In this document: piece by piece, positions 1 through 9,832 of the stretch
Layout: every line of letters starts with the position of its first letter
How positions within the stretch are numbered: position 1 is the stretch's first letter
Assembly: GCA_036513515.1 (NCBI GenBank)
Contig: DATBYW010000029.1
Span: forward strand, 24,909 to 88,908
Source: Nephthysia sp036513515
Lineage (GTDB): Bacteria > Chloroflexota > Dormibacteria > Dormibacterales > Dormibacteraceae
Direction: 5' to 3'
Length of the DNA: 64,000 bases
Translations under genes and position numbers: made by a program
Notes under the pieces: model-generated
Database searches by the model: none
What the model was told of the DNA's origin: nothing
Seen by the model: only the letters and a program-made list of their open reading frames with translations

Positions 1-198
1 ATGTACGGCGGCAGCCCCGACGAGTTCCAGTGGTACCTGGCTCTGACCTATTACAAGTACGCCAGCATCTTCGGCTACAACCTGATGCTGCACAGGCGAG
101 GGAAGCGTCCCGACCCCATATACGAGGAGCGAACGACCACGATCGTGAATTTCATCGCCGAGGGCCGCCGCCTGCTCGGCGCAGTCAGGGAGGCATGA
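1..198 (+). CDS. Aminoglycoside-phosphotransferase-like acyl-CoA kinase, C-terminal end (5' part outside window)
   Basis: The reading frame is open from base 1 and ends with TGA at 196-198, so only the last 65 residues are seen; the ATG at base 1 is probably internal. The segment EFQWYLALTYYKYASIFGYN and the helical tail look like the C-terminal helices of the APH/choline-kinase-like family found beside ACAD10/11-type dehydrogenases. The next gene starts 4 nt after the stop, so the two are surely co-transcribed. Members of this family (LvaA, the kinase part of ACAD10/11) phosphorylate 4-hydroxyacyl-CoA; that role here is inference from context. No catalytic motif is visible in the fragment. 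Confidence 0.75.
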   Translation: MYGGSPDEFQWYLALTYYKYASIFGYNLMLHRRGKRPDPIYEERTTTIVNFIAEGRRLLGAVREA

Positions 199-202
199 CA
201 CG

Positions 203-1492
<1,290 letters not shown>

Positions 1493-1494
1493 TC

Positions 1495-1536
1495 CCCTCC
1501 CCATGCGAGGAGGGAAAGTGCTGCCAGATTTAGACT
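1495..1536 (+). promoter_or_regulatory. Hairpin and leaderless-type -10 box before the sdh operon
   Basis: CCCTCC (1495-1500) can pair with GGAGGG (1509-1514), a weak hairpin just after the dehydrogenase stop. TAGACT at 1531-1536 is followed by exactly 7 nt and then the ATG of the sdh anchor gene at 1544. No Shine-Dalgarno lies in between and no clear -35 is visible. The layout suits transcription starting at the start codon. Confidence 0.5.
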
Positions 1537-1543
1537 CTGTTTG

Positions 1544-2305
1544 ATGGCAGTCAGCCAGCAGGCGCCTGGCTCCGCAGGTCCGGATGCGGTCAAGGTCCGC
1601 AATCCGTACAGCTCTCGACCCAACTGGCTCTACCCCAGCGCGATATTCGTTGTCTTCACCGCCTTCGTCGTCTACGGCGTGGTGGTCGGGCTGTTCGAAA
1701 CCAGCGGCCGCTACGGGCCATATCTCAGCCCCTTCTTTTCGCCAGAGATTTACGTGCGCGTGGGCGGCTTTCTGATCCCCCCCGGCATCTGGATCGCGCC
1801 CTTCCCCCTCGCCTTCCGGCTCACCTGCTACTACTACCGTAAGGCTTACTTCCGCAGCTTTCTCTGGCACCCGCGCTCCTGCGCCGTCCAGGAGCCGCAT
1901 CGCGGTACCTACCGCGGCGAAACACGGTTCTGGATCTTCAACAACCTCCACCGCTTCGCGCTCTACGCCATCGTCGTCCAGATGCTGATCCTTCTCTACG
2001 ACGCAATCGCGGCCTTTTACTTCCAGGGCAATCTCCACTTCGGGCTGGGAAACGTGGTGCTGGTCGTCAACGTCGTCCTGCTCTCCGGCTACACGTTCGG
2101 CTGCCACGCTCTGCGCCATCTTGTGGGCGGAAGCACAGACTGCATGAGCTGTCATAGAGCCCGCTACCGCCTGTGGAAAGGCGTCACGGTACTGAATGTC
2201 AGGCACGAGCTGTGGGCGTGGCTCAGCATGTTCAGCGTCTGGGGCACCGATGTCTACATCCGGCTTCTCATTCACGGCGTCCTTCCCCACGCCGCCTGGA
2301 ACTGA
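1544..2305 (+). CDS. Succinate dehydrogenase (Sdh1-type) membrane anchor subunit
   Basis: An integral membrane protein of about 253 residues with around five hydrophobic helices and several His residues suited to heme b and quinone binding. It resembles the mycobacterial Sdh1 anchor (Rv0249c type) in size and position, directly before the flavoprotein and iron-sulfur genes. It would anchor complex II and pass electrons to quinone. The start is ATG 1544, 7 nt after a -10-like box; a TTG at 1541 is in frame but unneeded. The stop TGA overlaps the next ATG by one base (TGATG), so translation is coupled. Confidence 0.8.
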   Translation: MAVSQQAPGSAGPDAVKVRNPYSSRPNWLYPSAIFVVFTAFVVYGVVVGLFETSGRYGPYLSPFFSPEIYVRVGGFLIPPGIWIAPFPLAFRLTCYYYRKAYFRSFLWHPRSCAVQEPHRGTYRGETRFWIFNNLHRFALYAIVVQMLILLYDAIAAFYFQGNLHFGLGNVVLVVNVVLLSGYTFGCHALRHLVGGSTDCMSCHRARYRLWKGVTVLNVRHELWAWLSMFSVWGTDVYIRLLIHGVLPHAAWN

Positions 2306-4065
2306 TGGCGGAGGCACCGACGGAGACCGTCGACACCGACGTCCTGGTCATCGGAGCCGGCGGAGCCGGCATGCGCGGCGCGGTCGCCGCCGCTCTCTCG
2401 GGCGCCCGGGTGACCGTGATCTGCAAGTCGCTGCTGGGCAAGGCCCATACGGTCATGGCCGAGGGCGGGATGGCGGCGGCCTTGGGCAACGTCGCTCACC
2501 TGGACAGCTGGGAGGCGCACTTCGCGGACACGATGAAGGGCGGCAAGCTGATCAACAACTGGCGCATGGCGGAGATCCACGCCAAGGAGGCGCCGGAGAG
2601 GGTGCTCGAACTGGAGCGCTGGGGAGCCGTCTTCGACCGCACCCGGGACGGACTGATCCATCAGCGGCCGTTCGGTGCGCACACCTATCCCCGGCTCGCC
2701 CACATCGGCGACCGAACCGGCCTGGAGCTGATTCGCAGCCTGCAGGACGTCCTGGTGCACACGCCCGCCGTCGACGTCCACATGGAGGTCACGGTCGCCA
2801 GCCTCTTGACCAGCGATGGCCGGGTGGCCGGCGCCCTCGCCTACGCGCGGGCGGACGGCCGCCTCATCCTCTACCGGGCTCGGGCGGTCCTCCTGGCCAC
2901 GGGCGGTGCGGGCAAGATCTATCGCATCACCTCCAATTCGTGGGAGAGCACGGGCGACGGGACGGGGCTGGCTTACGAGGCCGGCGCCCAGCTCCAGGAC
3001 ATGGAGTTCGTGCAGTTCCACCCGACCGGCATGGTCTGGCCGCCCGGGGTCCGCGGGATCCTGGTCACCGAGGGAGTGCGCGGCGAGGGCGGCCTCCTCC
3101 GTAACAAAGAGGGCGACCGCTTCATGGAGAAGTACGACCCGGAGCGGATGGAGCTCTCCGCGCGTGACGTGGTCGCCCGCGCCATCAACTCGGAGGTCCT
3201 GGCCGGCAGGGGCTCACCGCACGGCGGCGCCTTCCTCGACATCACTCACCGTTCGCCCGACTTCATCAAGAGCAAGCTGCCCTCGATGTACGAGCAGTTC
3301 CTGAAGCTGGCAAAGGTGGACATCACAAAAGAGCCGATGGAGGTGGCCCCCACCATCCACTACTACATGGGCGGCGTTCGGGTGGACGCCGAGACCGGAG
3401 CCACCAACGTGAGCGGTCTCTTCGCGGCCGGCGAGGTGGCCAGCGGCCTGCACGGCGCCAACCGGCTGGGTGGGAACTCCCTCTCCGATCTGCTGGTCTT
3501 CGGCAAGCGCGCGGGCGAGGCGGCGGGCGCCTTCGCCGGGGCTCACGGCGGGAGCGCCCCCATCGACAGCCGGCAGCTGGAGCAGGCCACCGAACGGCTG
3601 CTGGCGCCCCTGGGCCGCCCTCACGGTGACAGCCCTTACCGGCTGATGAGCGAGCTCCAGGAGGTGTGCACCAAGTACGCACCGATCATTCGGGAGGAGA
3701 AGGGGCTGCGCGAGGGCCTGGAGAAGGTGCTTGAGCTGGGAGGCCGAGCACAGCTGTGCGGCACCGGGGGCCCTAACGGCCGCGCCTTCAACCCGGGCTG
3801 GCATACCGCCCAGGACCTGCACGGGATGCTCATCAACGCAGAGGCCCTCTTCCGCTCGGCGATCGAGCGCAAGGAGAGTCGGGGCGCTCACGCCCGCAGC
3901 GACTATCCACGCCTGGACTCGAGGTGGGCTGAGCTCAATCTGATCACCGAGAAGACGCCGGACGGGATGGCCGTGAGGGCGGCCGAAAACAAGCCGCTTC
4001 CTTACGAGCTGACCGAGGTCATCAGCCAATCGTTCAAGCGCTACACACCGGAGGAGATCAGCTAG
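2305..4065 (+). CDS. sdhA: Succinate dehydrogenase flavoprotein subunit (Sdh1 type)
   Basis: A 586-residue FAD protein that oxidises succinate to fumarate. The dinucleotide fold VIGAGGAG is near residues 15-22. The His of AHTVMAEGG (about residue 48) is the usual covalent FAD attachment site, and FHPTG in the capping region is typical. The C-terminal helical domain is complete. ATG 2305 was chosen over an open extension upstream because it overlaps the anchor stop by one base and gives the family's usual N-terminus. The stop at 4063-4065 overlaps the GTG of the next gene by one base. Confidence 0.93.
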   Translation: MAEAPTETVDTDVLVIGAGGAGMRGAVAAALSGARVTVICKSLLGKAHTVMAEGGMAAALGNVAHLDSWEAHFADTMKGGKLINNWRMAEIHAKEAPERVLELERWGAVFDRTRDGLIHQRPFGAHTYPRLAHIGDRTGLELIRSLQDVLVHTPAVDVHMEVTVASLLTSDGRVAGALAYARADGRLILYRARAVLLATGGAGKIYRITSNSWESTGDGTGLAYEAGAQLQDMEFVQFHPTGMVWPPGVRGILVTEGVRGEGGLLRNKEGDRFMEKYDPERMELSARDVVARAINSEVLAGRGSPHGGAFLDITHRSPDFIKSKLPSMYEQFLKLAKVDITKEPMEVAPTIHYYMGGVRVDAETGATNVSGLFAAGEVASGLHGANRLGGNSLSDLLVFGKRAGEAAGAFAGAHGGSAPIDSRQLEQATERLLAPLGRPHGDSPYRLMSELQEVCTKYAPIIREEKGLREGLEKVLELGGRAQLCGTGGPNGRAFNPGWHTAQDLHGMLINAEALFRSAIERKESRGAHARSDYPRLDSRWAELNLITEKTPDGMAVRAAENKPLPYELTEVISQSFKRYTPEEIS

Positions 4066-4862
4066 TGGCCAGGGCCAGCACAAGCGACCACGTCCAGCAG
4101 CTTCGGATGAGCGTCTTCCGGGGCGATGCGAGCGAGGGTGAGATGATCACCTACGACGTCCCCGTGCGGGAGGGCATGGTCGTGCTCGACGCCGTGCTAT
4201 GGGTACAGGCCAACCTCGCGCCGGACCTGGCGGTTCGCTGGAACTGTAAGGCGGCCAAGTGTGGTTCCTGCTCGGCCGAGATAAACGGTTTCCCGCGCCT
4301 GATGTGCAAGAGTCCGGTCTCGGACTACGGCGCGGAGCTGAGCGTGCGGCCGATGCGGACCTTCCCGATCATTCGCGATCTGGTTACCGACGTCAGCTGG
4401 AACTACGAGGTGAACAGGCGGATCCCGAAGTTCACGCCCAGCGAGAAGGACGCCTTCGACCCCCAGCCCTGGCGCATGCAGCAAGAGGACGTCGATCGGA
4501 TCACCGAGTTTCGCAAGTGCATCGAATGCTTCCTCTGCCAGGACGTCTGTCACGTCCTGCGCGACCACGACCGTAAGGACGCATTCTTCGGGCCGCGCTT
4601 CATGATCCGGATCGCCGGGCTGGAGATGCATCCAAAGGACTCGCTCGACAGACGCCCGCTGCTCAAGAGCGAGGCTGGAGTTGGGATGTGCAACATCACC
4701 AAGTGCTGCACGGAGGTCTGTCCTGAGCACATCCACATCACCGACAACGGCATCATCCCGCTCAAGGAGCGGGTCGCCGACCTCTACTTCGACCCCCTCC
4801 GCGCCCTCGGCCGGCGCCTGCGCGGTGAGGGCCGGGACGCTGATCGGGGTCGATCGCGCTGA
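4065..4862 (+). CDS. sdhB: Succinate dehydrogenase iron-sulfur subunit (Sdh1 type)
   Basis: A 265-residue protein that carries electrons from the flavoprotein to the membrane anchor. An N-terminal [2Fe-2S] site is formed by Cys at about 61, 66, 69 and 81. The C-domain has CIECFLCQDVC (152-162) and a second cysteine set, CNITKCCTEVC (about 209-220), for the 4Fe and 3Fe clusters. GTG start overlapping the sdhA stop. Last gene of the three-gene sdh operon; the next gene follows after 34 nt with its own Shine-Dalgarno. Confidence 0.92.
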   Translation: MARASTSDHVQQLRMSVFRGDASEGEMITYDVPVREGMVVLDAVLWVQANLAPDLAVRWNCKAAKCGSCSAEINGFPRLMCKSPVSDYGAELSVRPMRTFPIIRDLVTDVSWNYEVNRRIPKFTPSEKDAFDPQPWRMQQEDVDRITEFRKCIECFLCQDVCHVLRDHDRKDAFFGPRFMIRIAGLEMHPKDSLDRRPLLKSEAGVGMCNITKCCTEVCPEHIHITDNGIIPLKERVADLYFDPLRALGRRLRGEGRDADRGRSR

Positions 4863-4896
4863 ACGCGCCCGGTCCCACCCGGGTGGAGGCGATTCG

Positions 4897-5439
4897 GTGA
4901 ACACCCACGTCGTGCTGCTGCGCGGTGTCAACGTCGGCGGCCACAACAAGATCCCCATGGCGGATCTGAGGAAGCTGCTCTCCGAAAGGGGCCATCAGGA
5001 GGTTCGCAGCTACGTACAGAGCGGGAACGTCGTACTGAGTAGCCCGGCGCCGGGGCCGGAGGTGGCGGCGGGAGTGCGCGAGCTGCTGGCGAAGGAGTTC
5101 GGTCTGGACATCGTCGTGATCGTCCGCTCCGGCCCGGAGCTCGCGGAGGTGGCAGCCCACAACCCGTTCCTGCGACCGGACGCCGATCCCGCAAAACAGC
5201 TGCACGTCGCCTTTCTGGAGAGGACTCCCGACCCGGGCGGCGCCGCCGGGCTCGACCCGCACCGGGCGCCTCCCGACGAGCTGCACCTCCGGGGGCGCGA
5301 GATCTACCTGTGGTGCCCCGACGGCATCGGCCGCAGCAAAGTCCTCAACGGTCTCGAGCGCGCTCTCGGCACACCAGCCACCGTCCGCAACTGGAGAACC
5401 GTAGGAGAACTCCTACGCCTATCCGGCGGAGCGAGCTGA
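4897..5439 (+). CDS. DUF1697 family protein
   Basis: A 180-residue protein with the family opening VVLLRGVNVGGHNKIPM and SYVQSGNVV. These are hallmarks of DUF1697, a small soluble alpha/beta family with no established function. The GTG at 4897 is preceded by GTGGAGG about 8 nt upstream, which fixes the start; longer starts run through the sdhB gene in another frame. Its last codons hold a perfect hairpin (GTAGGAG-AA-CTCCTAC, 5401-5416). It converges on the frd-side monooxygenase gene. Confidence 0.85.
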   Translation: MNTHVVLLRGVNVGGHNKIPMADLRKLLSERGHQEVRSYVQSGNVVLSSPAPGPEVAAGVRELLAKEFGLDIVVIVRSGPELAEVAAHNPFLRPDADPAKQLHVAFLERTPDPGGAAGLDPHRAPPDELHLRGREIYLWCPDGIGRSKVLNGLERALGTPATVRNWRTVGELLRLSGGAS

Positions 5440-5445
5440 GAGACC

Positions 5446-5481
5446 CCCTCCCCCACCCTCGGCTCCCCCCAAGTGGGAGGG
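5446..5481. terminator. Possible bidirectional terminator hairpin
   Basis: CCCTCCC (5446-5452) can pair with GGGAGGG (5475-5481) across a 22-nt C-rich loop. It lies between two convergent genes. There is no T-run, so this is only a candidate transcription end. Confidence 0.3.
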
Positions 5482-5494
5482 AACGGAACCTCGT

Positions 5495-5761
5495 CTATAG
5501 CGCGCTTTCTTGCCAGGTGGAGACGTCGGTCCAGCGGACGCCGGACTTGCGGTCGAGCTCGGGCCCTGTCTCTTTCGCAAACTCGTCGAAGCTCGCTTTG
5601 TCGGGCCAGGTCTGCATCATCACCCACTCATCGGGATGCTTGCGATTTCGGTATGCCTCGAGCCGTGTGCAGCCCAGCGCGTGGATCCTGTCCAGGTTGT
5701 CGTGAAGGGTGCTGCGGAACCGCTCCCAGTCGTCCGAGCGGGTGCGAAAGATGACCAGCAT
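5495..5761 (-). CDS. Small antibiotic-biosynthesis-monooxygenase (ABM)-like protein
   Basis: An 88-residue protein whose pattern (MLVIFRTR start, a central helix ending in RNRKHPDEWVMM, then FDEFAKETGP) fits the dimeric alpha+beta barrel (ABM/NIPSNAP-like) fold. Such proteins act on small quinones or aromatics, or have no known role. A GGGAGG site sits just upstream of the ATG. It follows frdD by 26 nt on the same strand and may be the last gene of the frd operon. Function uncertain. Confidence 0.65.
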   Translation of the reverse strand: MLVIFRTRSDDWERFRSTLHDNLDRIHALGCTRLEAYRNRKHPDEWVMMQTWPDKASFDEFAKETGPELDRKSGVRWTDVSTWQESAL

Positions 5762-5787
5762 TTACAACCTCCCCCAGAGAGATCGGA

Positions 5788-6153
5788 TCAGGGCACGGTG
5801 AGCAGCAGATAGGCCGCGACCAGGGTGGCGAGGCCGGCCAACCCGTACGTCACGACTCCCAGGCCCTGCTTGCCCCCAGGCACTCCGACCTCCAGCAACG
5901 TGTAACGAACCCTGTGCGCGAAGACCCAGAAGGTCGCCCCGAAGACTATGAAGAGGTAGAGCTTCACCAGCCAGTTTCCGAGCCCTGCGGCGAAGGTGGA
6001 GTAGTGCTGATCGAAGGCGGGAACGATCCCCAGCGGGCCGAGGACGCCCTGGACCAGGATGTGCGCCGGTATCACGAGCGCGGTGAGGACCGCAGACTGG
6101 GCGAAGAGCGCCCAGAACAGGCCCTCCAGCCGGTTCGGGCCGGGATGTCTCAC
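5788..6153 (-). CDS. frdD: Fumarate reductase membrane subunit D
   Basis: A 121-residue protein with three hydrophobic helices and the opening RHPGPNRLEGLFWALF, typical of FrdD. With FrdC it forms the quinone-binding anchor. The GTG at 6153 overlaps the frdC stop by 4 nt (GTGA). The longer frame upstream has no membrane character and is antisense-like noise. Confidence 0.85.
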   Translation of the reverse strand: MRHPGPNRLEGLFWALFAQSAVLTALVIPAHILVQGVLGPLGIVPAFDQHYSTFAAGLGNWLVKLYLFIVFGATFWVFAHRVRYTLLEVGVPGGKQGLGVVTYGLAGLATLVAAYLLLTVP

Positions 6154-6614
6154 CGGCCACCCAGGATGAGCAGCCCGCCCACCACGACCGTGGCGACGAT
6201 CAGCAGGCCGAAGCTCCCCGCCACGATGGCCGAGGCAGGGACAGTGCGCTCGCCGAGCGGGATGCGCACGATAAGGCCGCTCAGGCGCAGGAACGTGAAG
6301 CTGTGCCAGACGGCGAACACCAGGCAGACCACGCTGAAGATCACGAAGGCCAGGCTCTGGTGCGGGCGGTAGCCGGCGGGCCCGCCGCGAGCGCGCCCGA
6401 TCTCGATCAGGAACCACACCATCCAGATGGCGATGGGGACTGCAGTGAACTCACGGAGCATGTAGAGCACGTAGCGAGGGTTGCGCCGCCACCAGTCGGT
6501 GGGGAGCCGGTTGGGATGGGCGGGCGCCGCCTCGCGGCCTCCGGTTGAGGCGACGGAGGCGGCGTCCTCTCCGAGGCCCGTCTCCCGCCTCCCGACCGTC
6601 TCCCTCGCGCTCAC
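6150..6614 (-). CDS. frdC: Fumarate reductase membrane subunit C
   Basis: A 154-residue protein: a polar N-terminal extension of about 35 residues, then the FrdC core with WWRRNPRYVLYMLREFTAVP and three transmembrane helices. It anchors the FrdAB head and takes part in quinone exchange. The start overlaps the frdB stop by 4 nt and its stop overlaps the frdD start by 4 nt. Confidence 0.88.
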   Translation of the reverse strand: MSARETVGRRETGLGEDAASVASTGGREAAPAHPNRLPTDWWRRNPRYVLYMLREFTAVPIAIWMVWFLIEIGRARGGPAGYRPHQSLAFVIFSVVCLVFAVWHSFTFLRLSGLIVRIPLGERTVPASAIVAGSFGLLIVATVVVGGLLILGGR

Positions 6615-7342
6615 TTACCGCCCCAGGGCAGCAGCACGCCAAGCGTGCTGTCGAACTTGGTCTGCTGGATCGCCCTGGCCGGGTCGACCCCCTTGGGACA
6701 GACCGCCGAGCACTCGCCGACGAAGCTGCAGTCCCAGATGCCGTCGGAGGCTGTGATCGTGCGCAACCGTTCGTCGCCCGCCTGGTCCCGGGAATCCAGC
6801 TCGTAGCGGCGCGCCAGGGCGATGGCGGCCGGCCCGATGAACTCCGGCTCGATCGCGATCACCGGGCACGCGGAGTAGCACAGCATGCAGTTGATGCACA
6901 TGCTGAACTGCCGGTACTGCTCGGTCTGGGCAGGCGTCTGCAGGAACTCCCCGGTTCCGATCGCCCCCTGCTCCCTGATGATCCAGGGCTTCACGGCGCT
7001 CAGCTTCTCCATGAAGCTGCTCATGTCGATGACCAGATCGCGCACAACGGGGAAGTTGGGCAGCGGCTCGACAACCACCGGCCCTGGCAGGTAGTCGCGG
7101 AGGAATGCGGAGCAACCGAGCTTGGGGGTTCCGTTCACGTTCATCCCGCAGCTTCCGCAGATGCCCATCCGGCACGACCAGCGGTAGCTCACGCTGCCGT
7201 CGAGGTGGGTCTTGATCCAGTTCAGCCCGTCCAGGACGACCATGTCGTCCTTGAACGGGATCTCGTAGGACTGCTGCCTGGGCTCCGGGTCAAGATCCGG
7301 ATCGAAGCGGGTCACGGAGAGGGTGATGGTCTTGTCTGGCAA
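6611..7342 (-). CDS. frdB: Fumarate reductase iron-sulfur subunit
   Basis: A 243-residue protein with the [2Fe-2S] cysteines at about 57, 62, 65 and 77 (CRMGICGSCG region), a CINCMLCYSACP motif (149-160) and a third set, CSFVGECSAVCPKG, further on. It wires FrdA to the membrane subunits. The start is TTG at 7342 with AGGAGA 7 nt upstream; this Shine-Dalgarno overlaps the frdA stop codon. Confidence 0.93.
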   Translation of the reverse strand: MPDKTITLSVTRFDPDLDPEPRQQSYEIPFKDDMVVLDGLNWIKTHLDGSVSYRWSCRMGICGSCGMNVNGTPKLGCSAFLRDYLPGPVVVEPLPNFPVVRDLVIDMSSFMEKLSAVKPWIIREQGAIGTGEFLQTPAQTEQYRQFSMCINCMLCYSACPVIAIEPEFIGPAAIALARRYELDSRDQAGDERLRTITASDGIWDCSFVGECSAVCPKGVDPARAIQQTKFDSTLGVLLPWGGK

Positions 7343-7351
7343 CGGGTTCTC

Positions 7352-9064
7352 CTAGTAGGTTCTCGCCTGAGGCTCCCAGTTCGTCATTCGCACCGGCCGG
7401 TACTCCAGGCGCGGTGGCCCGTCCGCCTCGTAATGGGCCACGGTGTGAGCGAGGAATCTCTTGTCGTCCCGGTCCGGGAAGTCGCGACGGGCGTGTGAGC
7501 CTCGTGACTCCTCGCGCGCGAGCGCCGAATGGACGATGGTCTCGGCCCCGTCGAGCATGAACTCGAGCTCCAGGGCGCTCACCAGCTCGGTGTTGAAGGT
7601 GCGGCTCCGGTCGTCCAGCCGGGCCCTCTCGAAGCGACGCCGGAAGCGTCCCAGCTCCTCGGAGAGCTCCTTCAAGCCCTCGCGGGTCCGGAAGACGCCC
7701 GCCCCGCGGTCCATCGCCCGCTGCAGGTCTTCGCGGATCTCGCCCATCCGCTCCCCGTCACCCTGGCGCTGCAGGTAGGTCGTCTCCAGGCGCCTTCTTT
7801 CGTCTTTCACCAGACCGGAGACGGGGTTGGCGGTGGGCGCCCGAACGTCGGCGGCGTAGCGCGCGGCCGCGCGGCCGGCGGCCGCCCCGAAGACCAGGCA
7901 CTCCGGCAGGGAGTTGGAGCCCAGCCGGTTGGCGCCGTTGAGGCCCACGTTGGCGCACTCGCCAGCGGCGTAGAGCCCGGGCATCGGTGTGGCGCCACTG
8001 ACGTCGGCGTCGATGCCACCCATCATGTAGTGCTCCACCGGCCGAACCGGGATTGGCTCCTTCACGATGTCGATGCCCATGTACTCGTGGCCCAGCTCGC
8101 GCATGAAGGGCAGCTTCCGGTCGATCGTCTTTTCACCGAGGTGACGGACGTCCAGCTCCATGAAGTCGCCGTAGGAGCCGTGGAAACCTCGCCCGGCCTC
8201 GAACTCGGTCACCATGGCACGCGAGATGATGTCGCGGGGCCCCAACTCCATCTTGCTGGGGACATAGCTGCTGAGGAAGCGGTCCCCCTCGGCGTTGATC
8301 AGGTAGCCGCCCTCGCCCCGCACCGCCTCGGTGATCAGGATCCCGGTGCTCGGCATGCCGGTGGGATGGAACTGTACGAACTCCATGTCCTTGAGACCGA
8401 CCCCGGCCCTGTAGGCCAGCGACATCCCGTCGCCGGTGCAGATGTTGCCATTGGTCGTGAAGGCGAAGATGCGGCCGTTGCCCCCCGTCGCCAGGATCAC
8501 CGCCCTGGCAGCAATGGGCTGGACCTGGCCGGACCGGATGTCGAAGCCGATCACGCCCTCGCAGCGCCCGTCCTCGACGATCAGGGAGGTCACGAAGAAC
8601 TCGTCGAAGCGCTGGATCTGCTCGTACTGCAGGGAGGTCTGGAAGGCCGTGTGGAGCATGTGGAAGCCGCTCTTGTCGGCGGCGAAGCAGGTCCGCCAGG
8701 TCGTCATGCCGCCGAAGGGCCGGACGCTGATGCGGCCGTCCGGCTCCCGGCTCCAGGGACAGCCCCAGTGCTCGAGCTGCACGACCTCCAGCGGCGCCTC
8801 TCGGACGAAGATCTCAACCACGTCCTGGTCCGCCAGGTAGTCGCTGCCCTTGATCGTGTCGAAGGCGTGGCTGTCGAAGCTGTCTGGCTCGCGAAGGACC
8901 GCCGCGCAGCCGCCCTCGGCGGAGACCGTGTGGCTTCGCATGGGGTAGACCTTCGAGGCCATCGCCACGCGGAGGCTGGGATCGGTCGAGACCACGGCGA
9001 TCGCGGCCCGGATCCCCGCCAGACCACCGCCCACCACCAGGACGTCGCAGCTGGGGATTTCCAC
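7352..9064 (-). CDS. frdA: Fumarate reductase flavoprotein subunit
   Basis: A 570-residue FAD protein that interconverts fumarate and succinate. The Rossmann motif VVGGGLAG is at 10-17, the covalent-FAD His in RSHTVSAEGG near 45, and the FHPTG substrate-site segment is present. First gene of frdABCD. The GTG at 9064 has a -10-like TAGCAT exactly 7 nt upstream and no Shine-Dalgarno, so it may be leaderless. The four-subunit type with separate C and D anchors is the one associated with menaquinol-linked fumarate reduction; the direction in vivo cannot be read from sequence. Confidence 0.93.
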   Translation of the reverse strand: MEIPSCDVLVVGGGLAGIRAAIAVVSTDPSLRVAMASKVYPMRSHTVSAEGGCAAVLREPDSFDSHAFDTIKGSDYLADQDVVEIFVREAPLEVVQLEHWGCPWSREPDGRISVRPFGGMTTWRTCFAADKSGFHMLHTAFQTSLQYEQIQRFDEFFVTSLIVEDGRCEGVIGFDIRSGQVQPIAARAVILATGGNGRIFAFTTNGNICTGDGMSLAYRAGVGLKDMEFVQFHPTGMPSTGILITEAVRGEGGYLINAEGDRFLSSYVPSKMELGPRDIISRAMVTEFEAGRGFHGSYGDFMELDVRHLGEKTIDRKLPFMRELGHEYMGIDIVKEPIPVRPVEHYMMGGIDADVSGATPMPGLYAAGECANVGLNGANRLGSNSLPECLVFGAAAGRAAARYAADVRAPTANPVSGLVKDERRRLETTYLQRQGDGERMGEIREDLQRAMDRGAGVFRTREGLKELSEELGRFRRRFERARLDDRSRTFNTELVSALELEFMLDGAETIVHSALAREESRGSHARRDFPDRDDKRFLAHTVAHYEADGPPRLEYRPVRMTNWEPQARTY

Positions 9065-9071
9065 CGCAGCT

Positions 9072-9077
9072 ATGCTA
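9072..9077 (-). promoter_or_regulatory. Leaderless-type -10 box of the frd operon
   Basis: On the minus strand TAGCAT is followed by 7 nt and the GTG of frdA. The same TAGCAT-N7-GTG arrangement precedes deoA in this window. No clear -35 is visible. Confidence 0.45.
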
Positions 9078-9150
9078 TCTCGGCTGGCGATTCGGGCTGG
9101 GAGCGCCGGCTCCAGATCAGCTTGCCCCAGGCCCCGGCCCAGGGTGCCCC

Positions 9151-9234
9151 ATCACGGCGGAGCAGTTCGTGAAGGTCCTCTACCGCCACACCTCAGAGCA
9201 CCTCACCCACCGGTGCGCCGCACTCGGCGGCTGA
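9151..9234 (+). pseudogene. Possible DinB-like C-terminal remnant
   Basis: An open stretch without a start reads ITAEQFVKVLYRHTSEHL followed by THR and ends at TGA 9232-9234. The His spacing looks like the last helix of a DinB/DUF664 protein. There is no upstream homologous sequence between it and frdA, so it would be a leftover fragment; it could also be chance. The rest of 9065-9243 holds only the frd promoter region. Confidence 0.2.
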
Positions 9235-9243
9235 GTGGACGTA

Positions 9244-9642
9244 TCAGACGGGTACGGCCGTGGGTTCGAGCTGCGCGGCCAGTACCTCGTCGATCCGCGG
9301 CGGAGAGTAGCGCTCTCCCTTCAGGATCTTTCCGTCAGGCCGCCTCACGACCTCCGGATCACCCTTCGACATGTTCGAGCGGTGGATCTCCTTGAAGACC
9401 GGCTCGAGGTCGATCCCATAGGTGACCGCCGCACCGTAGACGACGCAGAGGAGGTCCCCGAGCGCATCCGCGATGCACACCAGGCTCCTGGCTTCACCCG
9501 CGTTCCTGAACTCTGCGAGCTCCTCTTCGATCAGGAGCACACGAAGACGGTGCGCGACCTCCCCGGGCCAGGTCGGATGCTCGTTGTGAGGGAGCCCGAA
9601 GCGCTCGTGGAACTCACGCACCATCAGCTGCTCGTCGTTCAT
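9244..9642 (-). CDS. MazG-like all-alpha nucleotide pyrophosphohydrolase
   Basis: A 132-residue helical protein with RVLLIEEELAEF followed by ADALGDLLCVVYGAA. This spaced EExxE and ExxD-type metal-binding pattern is seen in MazG and HisE-like NTP pyrophosphatases (here the second part is DALGD). It probably hydrolyses a nucleoside triphosphate or phosphoribosyl-ATP-like substrate to the monophosphate; housecleaning of odd nucleotides is a fair guess. AGGAGG lies about 6 nt before the ATG. It stands alone, with gaps of about 180 nt on both sides. Confidence 0.75.
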   Translation of the reverse strand: MNDEQLMVREFHERFGLPHNEHPTWPGEVAHRLRVLLIEEELAEFRNAGEARSLVCIADALGDLLCVVYGAAVTYGIDLEPVFKEIHRSNMSKGDPEVVRRPDGKILKGERYSPPRIDEVLAAQLEPTAVPV

Positions 9643-9662
9643 ATGTCCTCCTACCGAGCCTC

Positions 9663-9679
9663 GCGGCGCTCCGCGCCGC
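9663..9679. repeat. Perfect short hairpin in the MazG-psuG gap
   Basis: GCGGCGC and GCGCCGC flank a 3-nt loop (TCC), 20 nt from the start of the MazG-like gene. The 190-nt gap 9643-9832 otherwise shows only sequence drift and an AT-richer patch near 9750. The hairpin could end psuG transcription but has no T-run. Confidence 0.3.
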
Positions 9680-9832
9680 TGCGCAGGCCCGAAGCCAATC
9701 GGCGAACTGAACCGCCGAGATCACCCCCAACACCCTCAGATTCCACCCCTAGTCTATGACCTTAACCCGGCCCACGCCCAACCCTGATCCAGCCCGGCGC
9801 GATGCTGGTAGGGCGGGCGGCCCACCGGCCGC

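Noticed and set aside
9065..9243. Possible tRNA or small RNA in the gap upstream of frdA
   Set aside because: No cloverleaf, no T-loop consensus and no terminator; only a promoter-like box and a possible protein remnant.
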